DNA of 6,034 nucleotides, from assembly GCA_900549445.1 (NCBI GenBank), contig UROS01000143.1:1-6034 (forward strand). Reading direction: 5' to 3'. This document shows positions 1 through 6,034 of this stretch, in pieces. How positions within the stretch are numbered: the stretch's first letter is position 1; the number at the start of each line of letters is the position of its first letter. A program made the translations under genes and the position numbers. The notes under the pieces were generated by a model that was given only the letters and a program-made list of their open reading frames with translations, made no database searches and was not told the DNA's origin. The DNA is from an uncultured Porphyromonadaceae bacterium (GTDB lineage: Bacteria > Bacteroidota > Bacteroidia > Bacteroidales > Muribaculaceae).

Positions 1-876
1 GACATCATTATAAAGGACTTCAAGCTCGACCGCGGCAGTTCCATAACTTTCAGCGGCGATCCCTACGCAGCCGAACTCGACATTACGGCAATTTATCCCG
101 TCAACGCCAATCTAAGCGACCTTGACGAGTCGTTTCTGCAGGATAAGGAGTTGAACCGCACTAACGTAAAGGTCAATTCCATACTCCATGCCAGCGGCGA
201 CATGCGGCACCCCGACATTTCGTTCGACCTCGATTTTCCGACCCTCACGCAGGATATTAAGCGCAAGGTCCGCTCCATCGTGTCGACTGAAGATATGATG
301 AACCGCCAGATAATTTACCTCCTCGCTCTCGGGCGATTCTATACTCCCGACTATATGACCGCCACCCGAGGCAACGAGCTCGTGTCGGTGGCATCATCCA
401 CCATATCCTCGCAACTGTCCTCGATGCTCGGGCAGCTCAGCGACAAATTCAGCATTGCACCGCAGTTCAGGAGCGACCGCGGCGATTTCTCCGATGTCGA
501 GGTCGATGTTGCGCTCTCAAGCCATCTGCTTAACAACCGCCTGCTGCTGAACGGCAACTTCGGATACCGCGACAAATCGCTTAACAACAACAGTTTCATC
601 GGCGACTTCGACATAGAATATCTGCTCAATCGCCCCGGTACTATCCGACTGAAAGCCTACAACCGTTACAACGACCAGAATTATTATCTGAAAAGCGCTC
701 TTACTACCCAGGGGGTAGGTGTTGTGTTCAAACGCGACTTCGACAACGTGTTCGGATTCCTCCGTTCTTTGCGCCGGAAGAAAAAGACTTCTGCCGATAC
801 CGTACCCGAAGCGCTGCCTGATACATTGTTGATTCCTTCCGACACGACTGTCGTGGTCAGGACGGAAGACAAGTGA
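1..876 (+). CDS. tamB: TamB-like translocation/assembly module protein (DUF490), C-terminal fragment
   Basis: The frame is open from the first base to the TGA at 874-876, so this is the last 291 residues of a larger gene cut by the window edge (family members usually exceed 1,000 residues). An internal ATG or TTG should not be taken as its start. The fragment is rich in beta-strands and carries the conserved TamB C-terminal blocks in order: FSGDPYAAELDITAIYPV (fragment residues 17-34), MMNRQIIYLLALGRFYTP (about 99-116), SSHLLNNRLLLNGNFGYR (about 173-190), SFIGDFDIEYLLN (about 198-210) and TTQGVGVVFKRDFD (about 235-248). TamB is anchored in the inner membrane and spans the periplasm as a beta-taco groove. 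It works with a BamA-family partner and is implicated in moving phospholipids to the outer membrane and in outer-membrane protein assembly. After the last conserved block there is a basic patch (LRRKKK) and a Thr/Asp/Pro-rich tail of about 30 residues, which looks disordered. The identification is strong; the partner gene is not in view. Confidence 0.93.
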   Translation, partial: DIIIKDFKLDRGSSITFSGDPYAAELDITAIYPVNANLSDLDESFLQDKELNRTNVKVNSILHASGDMRHPDISFDLDFPTLTQDIKRKVRSIVSTEDMMNRQIIYLLALGRFYTPDYMTATRGNELVSVASSTISSQLSSMLGQLSDKFSIAPQFRSDRGDFSDVEVDVALSSHLLNNRLLLNGNFGYRDKSLNNNSFIGDFDIEYLLNRPGTIRLKAYNRYNDQNYYLKSALTTQGVGVVFKRDFDNVFGFLRSLRRKKKTSADTVPEALPDTLLIPSDTTVVVRTEDK

Positions 877-939
877 CTACAATGTGGGGACTTTTGTGTT
901 TTTTAAGACTTCGGATTCTCATCTGTTAGTTTTTCTGAT

Positions 940-947
940 TATTTTTG
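940..947 (+). promoter_or_regulatory. Candidate Bacteroidetes -7 promoter box
   Basis: TATTTTTG matches the Bacteroidetes sigma-ABfr -7 consensus TAnnTTTG exactly. No clear TTTG -33 element is seen at the usual spacing of about 19-21 bp upstream; the nearest TTTG (893-896) is too far. If it is used, transcription would start near 953-957 and the DUF6377 gene would have a leader of about 150 nt. In T-rich sequence this match can arise by chance, so it is only a candidate. Confidence 0.3.
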
Positions 948-961
948 CACAGGAAAACGCA

Positions 962-997
962 GACTTACACATTTTTAACGCCTCTCCGGTGTGAGTT
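962..997 (+). other. Weak imperfect hairpin in the leader
   Basis: GACTTACAC (962-970) can pair with GTGTGAGTT (989-997), giving 9 pairs of which two are G-U, around an 18-nt loop. No T-tract follows, so it is not an intrinsic terminator. It would lie near the 5' end of the regulator transcript if the candidate promoter at 940-947 is real. Chance formation cannot be excluded. Confidence 0.2.
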
Positions 998-1032
998 GAT
1001 CGCTGATTGCTTTCTACATTCTCTCCGGAACA

Positions 1033-1047
1033 TTCCCAAATAGGGAA
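1033..1047. repeat. Short perfect inverted repeat upstream of the DUF6377 gene
   Basis: TTCCC, a 5-nt spacer AAATA, then GGGAA form a perfect 5-bp dyad 60 bp before the ATG. The size and symmetry would fit either a small hairpin or a half-site pair for a dimeric DNA-binding protein, for example autoregulation by the adjacent regulator. The arms are too short for this to be more than a suggestion. Confidence 0.2.
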
Positions 1048-1107
1048 AAGCAATTATCATCGCATTCTTTACAATAAGCTTTCACTCTCCTTATTTCGTT
1101 CTATATC

Positions 1108-2670
1108 ATGTTATTAAGAAACGTATTTACTGTTTTGTTACTGGCAGTTGCCTCCAGCGTGGCAGCCGTTACCGATCTGGTGCCCCGGTCAACGGATGAT
1201 CTTTTGGATCTGCTCAATCATGAGCTGGAGCAGCGGTCTTCATATATCGACTTTCATTTAAGAAAAATCGATTCGCTGCGCACTGTTGCCGACACGGCGG
1301 TGACTTTGCAGGCGAGGGTTTCCTCTTACGAGCAACTTGGCGCGCATTTCGACGGCATAAATGCCGATTCGGCAGCCATGTATCTGACCAAGGCGATTGA
1401 TCTTAACCGTGAAATCGGCGATCCGGTGGCAACTCAGCGAGATGAATTGCTGCATTGTTTTCAACTCACGGTAATAGGTGCAGCCAAAGAAAGTATCGAC
1501 TTGTTGAAAAGCGTAGAAGATACCGGTGTCTATCCGGAGAACAGGAAGCTGTATTATGAAACCGGACGTTTTCTATACTATACTCTCGCCGCATTCTATC
1601 CTTATCATACCCGGCAGAACGAATATAAGCTGCAGGGTCTGCCGTATGCCCGCGGCAGTCTCGTGATGACGCCGGAAAAAACATCGGAACATGAACTTAA
1701 CAAAGCGCTGATTCATTACAGCGAAGGACACAATATACTTTACATAGCCGCGCTCAATGACGTTATAGATACGTCTACTGCGCTTGATCGCAATTTCGTT
1801 CAGGCCAATACTATGCTCGGCGAAATCTACCTCGCCAACGGAAAGACCGACGATGCCATCAATGCTTTTGCAGCGGCCGCTATTGCCAATATCCGGAACT
1901 CCGACCGCCACGGAACGGCGCTTATGCGTCTCGGAATGGTACTTTACAGCAAAGGCGAAATCTCCACAGCCTACAAGTATCTGACCGTGGCACTTGACAA
2001 TGCCGTGATCGGGGGCGCAAAAATAAACGTCGCGCCCATATCGCAGGCTCTCCTCCCAGTCCGTGACGACATAAGGAAGGCTGAGAGCCACCGGCAGACG
2101 GTAATGTTGCTCTTGTTGCTGCTGCTTGCGTCGCTTCTGACTATAATAGTATTCCTTCTCGTAAAGCAGCGCCGCGAAGTGATCATTCTTAAGAAAATGC
2201 GCCTGAAGCTGAGCAAAGCCAACGAGGTAAAGGAAGTCTATATTACAGAATTTCTCAATCTTTGCTCTGTAAATATGGAGAAACTTGAGGATTTCAGCAG
2301 GCTGTGCCGTCGTAAAATCACCGCCGGTCAGAGTGAAGAACTTGTCGCGTATATTAAGAACGGCACAGCCATAGAGGAGCAGAGACAGAACTTCTATTCG
2401 ATTTTCGATGTGGCGTTCTGCAATATCTATCCTACTTATATTGACGATGTAAACCGCCTCCTTCAGCCCGACAAACAGTTGACCGCCATGAATACCGAAT
2501 TACGCATACTCGCTTTCACCCGACTCGGTATGGACGACACTGCCCGGGTGGCGCGATTTCTCGGATTGTCGCTCAACACAATCTATACCTACCGCAACAA
2601 GTTGCGCAACAAGGCGATAAACCGCGATACCTTCGAGGCCGACGTAATGAAAATCGGTCAGATAGCCTGA
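1108..2670 (+). CDS. DUF6377-type transmembrane TPR/helix-turn-helix regulator
   Basis: A complete 520-residue protein that I recognise as the DUF6377 family of Bacteroidetes. The ATG at 1108 is chosen because it is followed at once by a signal peptide: a short basic start, a hydrophobic core (about residues 5-15) and a plausible VAA cleavage site near residue 20. Next comes the family N-terminal block (DLLDLLNHELEQRSSYIDFH, about 31-50), then helical TPR-like repeats to about residue 320; the clearest are LGEIYLANGKTDDAINAF (237-254) and a block around 269-298. A leucine-rich membrane segment spans about 331-352. After a coiled juxtamembrane helix comes the conserved block YITEFLNLCSVNMEKLEDF (378-396), and the C-terminus ends in a LuxR-like HTH (TELRILAFTRLGMDDTARVA, 463-482, then SLNTIYTYRNKLRNKA, 488-503). 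Predicted topology puts the TPRs in the periplasm and the HTH in the cytosol, so it probably acts as a one-component sensor and transcription regulator. Ligand and targets are unknown, and no polysaccharide-utilisation or other obvious target genes sit beside it. Confidence 0.85.
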   Translation: MLLRNVFTVLLLAVASSVAAVTDLVPRSTDDLLDLLNHELEQRSSYIDFHLRKIDSLRTVADTAVTLQARVSSYEQLGAHFDGINADSAAMYLTKAIDLNREIGDPVATQRDELLHCFQLTVIGAAKESIDLLKSVEDTGVYPENRKLYYETGRFLYYTLAAFYPYHTRQNEYKLQGLPYARGSLVMTPEKTSEHELNKALIHYSEGHNILYIAALNDVIDTSTALDRNFVQANTMLGEIYLANGKTDDAINAFAAAAIANIRNSDRHGTALMRLGMVLYSKGEISTAYKYLTVALDNAVIGGAKINVAPISQALLPVRDDIRKAESHRQTVMLLLLLLLASLLTIIVFLLVKQRREVIILKKMRLKLSKANEVKEVYITEFLNLCSVNMEKLEDFSRLCRRKITAGQSEELVAYIKNGTAIEEQRQNFYSIFDVAFCNIYPTYIDDVNRLLQPDKQLTAMNTELRILAFTRLGMDDTARVARFLGLSLNTIYTYRNKLRNKAINRDTFEADVMKIGQIA

Positions 2671-2679
2671 GGCCGTGTG

Positions 2680-5130
2680 TCAGGACAGCTCGACCACGGT
2701 GATTCCGGCGCCACCGAGGCGCACGTCCTCATCGTGATACGATGCTATGCCGGGAACGGATGCGAGATACTGACGGATATACTGCCGCAGCGCGCCGGTA
2801 CCGGTTCCGTGGAGTATTCTCACCCGCGAGGCGTTGAACTGTATTGCATCGTCGATGAAATACGTCACTGCCTGTACGGCCTCGTCGACCCTCATGCCTC
2901 TTACGTCGATTTCCTGCCTGAACCCCAGCTGCCGGGTCCGGCGTGCTTCTGAGGTAGCGGCCGAAACGAATGAAGCGGCTTTGCCAGCGCCGGAATCCAC
3001 TTTCGCTGTTGTGAAAGTGAGGCGGTCTGTCTTCACGTTAGTGCGCAGATTGCCGAATGACACAATCGCATTTTTGCCGGAGATTTCAATTATGGTTCCT
3101 ACGGTGCCATGACCGTCGAGCCTTACATTGTCGCCCGGATTAAGTTCGCGTTTTTCAGACTGGGGAGGAGCAGGGGATGCCTTTTTCTTTTTCTTCGGAA
3201 CTTTTTTGAGCAGCGGATGTTCGGCGTCGGTCTGGTTTTCAAGTGCGATGCGTTCCTCGCGCAGACGCTGGCGTGCGGCCAGAGTCTGCTCCTTCTCGGC
3301 TTGCGCCGCGCGGATGTCGTGAATAGTCCTTTCAATGGTCGCGTTGCTGCTGTCGAGAATATGCTGCGCTTCGCGTCGGGCATCTTCTATAATTGAACGG
3401 CGTTTCTCTCGCAGGGAATCGGCGTCTTCGGAATACCGGGCTATGAGCTGCTCGAGTTTCTTCTCCTTCTGGCGGATGGCGGTGCGTTTGTTTTCCCAAT
3501 AGCGCTTGTCGCGGGTGATGTCGAGCAGATAATTGTCGAGATTCACATAGTCGCTTCCCACAATCTCCTGAGCTTCGGCGATTACAGAGGCGGGCAGTCC
3601 GGTTTTGCGTGCTATTTCGAGGGCGAATGAACTGCCGGGGTTGCCGATTGACAGTCTGAACATCGGCTGCATCAGATGCCTGTCGTAGAGCATCGAGCCG
3701 TTCACGAGTCCATCGGTGTCTTCGGCGTAATGTTTCAGGTTCTGATAGTGGGTCGTTATGACACCCCACATGTTCTTTTCATTGAACTGATGCAGAATTG
3801 CCTGTGCAATCGCTCCACCTATCTGCGGTTCGGTACCTCCCCCGAATTCGTCGATCAGCACGAGAGACGATGGATTGCCTTTTGCAAGCATATACTTCAT
3901 GTTGCGCAGATGCGAACTGTATGTACTGAGGTCATCTTCAATCGACTGGTCGTCGCCGATATCCACGAATATGTCGGAAAACACTCCGACGTGAGAATTT
4001 TCATATAAGGTCGGAAGAATTCCGCACTGGGCCATATACTGAAGGGTTCCTACGGTTTTCAGGCATACTGATTTTCCCCCGGCATTCGGGCCGGATATGA
4101 TGAGTATGCGTTTATCAGGAGTAAGAGTGATGTCGGTAGGTACGATTTCCTTTCCCTGCCGCTGAAGCGAAAGCTGCAGTACCGGATGACAGGCGTGATA
4201 CCATTCCATCTCGGTATCGGGTGACAGATTGGGCAACGTACCGCCGGTTTCCATGGCGAAAAGAGCTTTCGCACGGATAAAATCGAGATGCGAAAGAGTG
4301 TCGGCCGCCGCGAGGAGTTCGTCGATATGCGGACGGAGATCACCGGCGATACCTATGAGTATGCGGGTAATCTCGCGGCGCTCCTCCATTTCAAGTTCCC
4401 TGGTGCGGTTGTTGACCTCCACTACCTCGGCCGGCTCAATGAAAATGGTTTTGCCTGATGCAGACTCGTCGTGGACAATACCGTTGATTTTCCGCTTGTT
4501 CATGGGCGAAACGGGGATTACGAGACGTCCGTCGCGCATGCTTGGGGCAGTATCGCTGTCGAGCCAGCCCTGACTAATGGCTCCTGATATCACCCGCCGC
4601 ATTATAGCGCTGACCCTCCCGTTCATGGCGCGGAGCTGACTGCGTATTCCGGCGAGTTCGGGCGAAGCATTGTCCTTGATGTTGCCGAAACGATCGACAG
4701 AGCGGTCGATTGTGGCTGCAACGGCCGGTAGCGGAACGAGATCGGCAGTCATCGCGTCGAGAACGGGATAGGGTGTCTTCCCGTCGTCTGAACGATGACG
4801 GGCGAAATAGGCAGCCGCCTCGCCGATACAACCTATCATCCGGCGGACGAGGATCAGGTCTGCCACGGGCAGAAATGTCCCTGCCACACGGATGGACATA
4901 AGAAGCTGTTCTATGTCGGCTATACCGTCGAGCGAGATGCTGTCGTCGCTGCGCAACGAGGCGAGCATTTCGGCAGTTGAGGCGAGGGCGCTCTCAATGG
5001 CCGAAAACGACTGCATGAACTGCATCTCGGCGCAATATCGCCGGCCTCCTTCAGTGAGGCATGCCCCGGAAATATGGTGACGGACTCCGTCGAATCCGAT
5101 TTTCTGTTCTAATTTATCTGGATATATCAT
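2680..5130 (-). CDS. mutS2: MutS2 family ATPase/endonuclease with Smr domain
   Basis: A complete 816-residue MutS2, a typical family length. The start MIYPDKLEQKIGFDGVR matches the usual Bacteroidetes N-terminus; the ATG is preceded by AT-rich ATTAACAA rather than a Shine-Dalgarno sequence. As expected for MutS2, the mismatch-recognition domain of MutS is absent. The order is: MutS core/clamp helices (about 1-300); ABC-type ATPase with Walker A GPNAGGKS (347-354), signature region IGDDQSIEDDLSTYSSHL (391-408), Walker B LVLIDEFGGGTEP (423-435; D427, E428) and switch histidine H461; a long charged coiled coil (about 540-635); a Lys/Pro-rich linker (643-656); a small beta-barrel KOW-like segment (about 661-705); and a C-terminal Smr domain (about 738-816) with IDVRGMR and HGTGTGALR (774-782). 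In other bacteria MutS2 has been linked to suppression of homologous recombination and, in Bacillus, to splitting collided ribosomes; which applies here is unknown. All ATPase motifs are intact. It converges on the DUF6377 gene across 9 bp. Confidence 0.96.
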   Translation of the reverse strand: MIYPDKLEQKIGFDGVRHHISGACLTEGGRRYCAEMQFMQSFSAIESALASTAEMLASLRSDDSISLDGIADIEQLLMSIRVAGTFLPVADLILVRRMIGCIGEAAAYFARHRSDDGKTPYPVLDAMTADLVPLPAVAATIDRSVDRFGNIKDNASPELAGIRSQLRAMNGRVSAIMRRVISGAISQGWLDSDTAPSMRDGRLVIPVSPMNKRKINGIVHDESASGKTIFIEPAEVVEVNNRTRELEMEERREITRILIGIAGDLRPHIDELLAAADTLSHLDFIRAKALFAMETGGTLPNLSPDTEMEWYHACHPVLQLSLQRQGKEIVPTDITLTPDKRILIISGPNAGGKSVCLKTVGTLQYMAQCGILPTLYENSHVGVFSDIFVDIGDDQSIEDDLSTYSSHLRNMKYMLAKGNPSSLVLIDEFGGGTEPQIGGAIAQAILHQFNEKNMWGVITTHYQNLKHYAEDTDGLVNGSMLYDRHLMQPMFRLSIGNPGSSFALEIARKTGLPASVIAEAQEIVGSDYVNLDNYLLDITRDKRYWENKRTAIRQKEKKLEQLIARYSEDADSLREKRRSIIEDARREAQHILDSSNATIERTIHDIRAAQAEKEQTLAARQRLREERIALENQTDAEHPLLKKVPKKKKKASPAPPQSEKRELNPGDNVRLDGHGTVGTIIEISGKNAIVSFGNLRTNVKTDRLTFTTAKVDSGAGKAASFVSAATSEARRTRQLGFRQEIDVRGMRVDEAVQAVTYFIDDAIQFNASRVRILHGTGTGALRQYIRQYLASVPGIASYHDEDVRLGGAGITVVELS

Positions 5131-5175
5131 TTGTTAATATCTGTCGTCAGTTTAACGTAGATTGCTGTCGATTGT

Positions 5176-5998
5176 TCAGACAAGTTTTCTGCGGTTGTAG
5201 AATCCCCGGGTATAAAGAAGATAAAGAACCGCACCGAGGGTCTGCATGCCGGCTGCAAACCAGAAAGCCGGAGCATAACCGGTATATTCCACAAGGACGC
5301 CGCCTGCAAGAATACCGAGCCCCATGCCGAGATCCCATGAAATCAGAATCGAAGAGTTGGCGGTGCCGCGCTGGTCGTGTCGGGCGGTGTTGATAAACAT
5401 ATTGAGCATGGCCGGATACATTCTGCCGTTGCCAAGACCGATAAAGAGTGCCGACAGATAATAGGCCCATGCTCCCGGCGACAGTGCGAAAAGAGTGTAG
5501 CCGACAGTCGACAGTACAACGCCTTGCGAGCCGCTGCCCGTGATGTTGCCTTTCCGCAGCTGTTTGCCGCCGAAAAACCGTGAGATTATGAGTCCGGCCG
5601 AGAGAAGAGCAAAAAACACACCCGTGCCGTCTGTTATATTGAGCTTTTCCTTCCCGAATATAGCAACGTAGTTCGACATGAGACCCCAGCAGAATCCGAA
5701 CATGAGGATATTGATGGCCATAAGCCACGCTCTGCCGAGGAAAAAGTGGTCGAGCGACAGAGCCGGTTTGTTTTTGACTTTCTCACGCTCCGGAATCTTT
5801 ACTCTTGTGGTCATCAGAAACCCGAGGAGCGCGAGACCGAGCGACAGCCAGAACAGAAGGTCGAAGTTGCCGGTGGCACCATAAATCCAGATACCGGCCG
5901 ACGGAGCAATCGCCATTGCTATATTGTTGCTGAGCCCGTAGTAGCCTATGCCCTCGTTGCGACGCGACGACGGCAGCACGTCGATAGCCACTGTAGAG
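5176..5998 (-). CDS. MFS transporter, N-terminus missing at contig end
   Basis: About 273 genuine residues are present, ending at the TGA at 5176-5178. A complete MFS protein is about 390-400 residues, so roughly the first four membrane helices are missing. The fragment opens in the loop before TM5 (DVLPSSRRNEGIGYYGLS), a pattern typical of drug/sugar efflux-type MFS proteins. It then shows TM5 and TM6, a charged central loop (about 65-88, IPEREKVKNK), and TM7-TM12. Visible family signatures are the motif-A-like SRFFGGKQLRKG after TM8, GLGNGRMYPAM in TM10, and RGTANSS with DLGMGLG in TM11. The apparent GTG start at 6025-6027 and the ten residues MGSEMCIRDS are translated from sequencing adapter, not from the genome. 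The substrate cannot be told; an exporter of small molecules is the most likely guess. mutS2 follows 45 bp downstream on the same strand with no strong promoter in the gap, so the two are probably co-transcribed. Confidence 0.88.
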
Positions 5999-6034
5999 CT
6001 GTCTCTTATACACATCTCCGAGCCCACGAGACTC
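5999..6034. other. Nextera/Tn5 sequencing adapter left on the contig end (artefact)
   Basis: Positions 5999-6017 are exactly the 19-bp Tn5 mosaic end CTGTCTCTTATACACATCT. Positions 6018-6032 (CCGAGCCCACGAGAC) are exactly the continuation of the Illumina Nextera read-2 adapter. The final two bases (TC) would be the start of the index. The match is complete over 34 bases and lies at the very end of the sequence, so this is untrimmed library adapter, not a natural transposon end. Genomic sequence ends at about 5998. Confidence 0.98.

Larger units (their letters stand above)
877..1107. other. Intergenic leader between tamB and the DUF6377 gene
   Basis: This 231-bp stretch is visibly more AT-rich than the flanking genes and holds no supported coding region. 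Just after the tamB stop there is a T-rich run (891-903) without a preceding GC-rich stem, so no classical intrinsic terminator can be claimed for tamB. It contains a candidate -7 promoter box, two weak hairpins and a short direct repeat (CTCTCCGG at 982-989 and 1021-1028, starts 39 bp apart). It probably holds the promoter and 5' leader of the regulator gene downstream. Confidence 0.6.

Noticed and set aside
151..876. TTG-initiated 241-residue protein
   Set aside because: The same frame is open back to base 1 and the upstream translation matches the conserved TamB C-terminal region, so the TTG is an internal leucine codon.
1573..2091. 172-residue minus-strand reading frame opposite the DUF6377 gene
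   Set aside because: It is fully antisense to a gene with recognisable domains throughout, and the translation shows no family resemblance.
2671..2699. Bidirectional terminator between the convergent genes (CCGTG at 2673-2677 with CACGG at 2695-2699)
   Set aside because: The stem is only 5 bp with a 17-nt loop, lies mostly inside the mutS2 coding end, and has no T-tract on either strand.
3180..3210. Homopolymer-like T-rich run suggesting a terminator or phase-variable tract
   Set aside because: It encodes the Lys-rich linker of MutS2 (KKVPKKKKK) in frame; the runs are interrupted and the reading frame is intact.
3332..3769. 145-residue minus-strand reading frame inside mutS2
   Set aside because: It is an out-of-frame shadow, very rich in Arg/His/Pro, inside an intact MutS2 whose motifs continue without a break on both sides.
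5147..5728. 193-residue minus-strand reading frame overlapping the MFS gene
   Set aside because: It lies in another frame of the same strand as a well-supported MFS sequence, and its translation is low in hydrophobic segments and rich in R/H/C/S, as expected of a shadow frame.
5999..6017. Natural Tn5/IS50 transposon end
   Set aside because: The mosaic end is the hyperactive engineered 19-mer, is followed directly by the synthetic Nextera read-2 sequence, and sits at the terminal bases of the contig.

Overview
This window looks like an ordinary stretch of chromosome from a Bacteroidales bacterium, assembled from short-read data. Three points support this. The TamB C-terminus has the Bacteroidetes form. 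A membrane-spanning TPR/helix-turn-helix regulator of the DUF6377 type is present, a family I know essentially from Bacteroidetes. The starts lack clear Shine-Dalgarno sequences, and one candidate Bacteroidetes -7 promoter box (TAnnTTTG) is visible. The moderate G+C and protein style would fit a Muribaculaceae-like gut member, but that finer placement is inference.

Layout: (1) 1-876, plus strand, is the C-terminal 291 residues of TamB, an envelope-spanning protein, cut by the left edge. (2) 877-1107 is a gene-free leader holding one candidate promoter box, two weak hairpins and a short direct repeat. (3) 1108-2670, plus strand, is a complete DUF6377 regulator: signal peptide, periplasmic TPR-like region, one membrane segment, cytosolic HTH. 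(4) 2680-5130, minus strand, is a complete mutS2, convergent with the regulator across a 9-bp gap. (5) 5176-5998, minus strand, is the C-terminal two thirds of an MFS transporter, 45 bp upstream of mutS2 and probably co-transcribed with it. (6) 5999-6034 is not biological: it is the 19-bp Tn5 mosaic end followed by the Nextera read-2 adapter, left on the contig end.

The genes do not form an obvious pathway. TamB serves outer-membrane/envelope biogenesis, MutS2 acts on DNA or stalled ribosomes, the MFS protein exports or imports an unknown solute, and the DUF6377 protein probably senses something in the periplasm and controls unidentified genes. I find no tRNA, rRNA, CRISPR array, insertion sequence or phage gene, and no convincing new system. 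The most important observation is the adapter, which creates a false N-terminus on the transporter. The biologically most open item is the uncharacterised transmembrane regulator.
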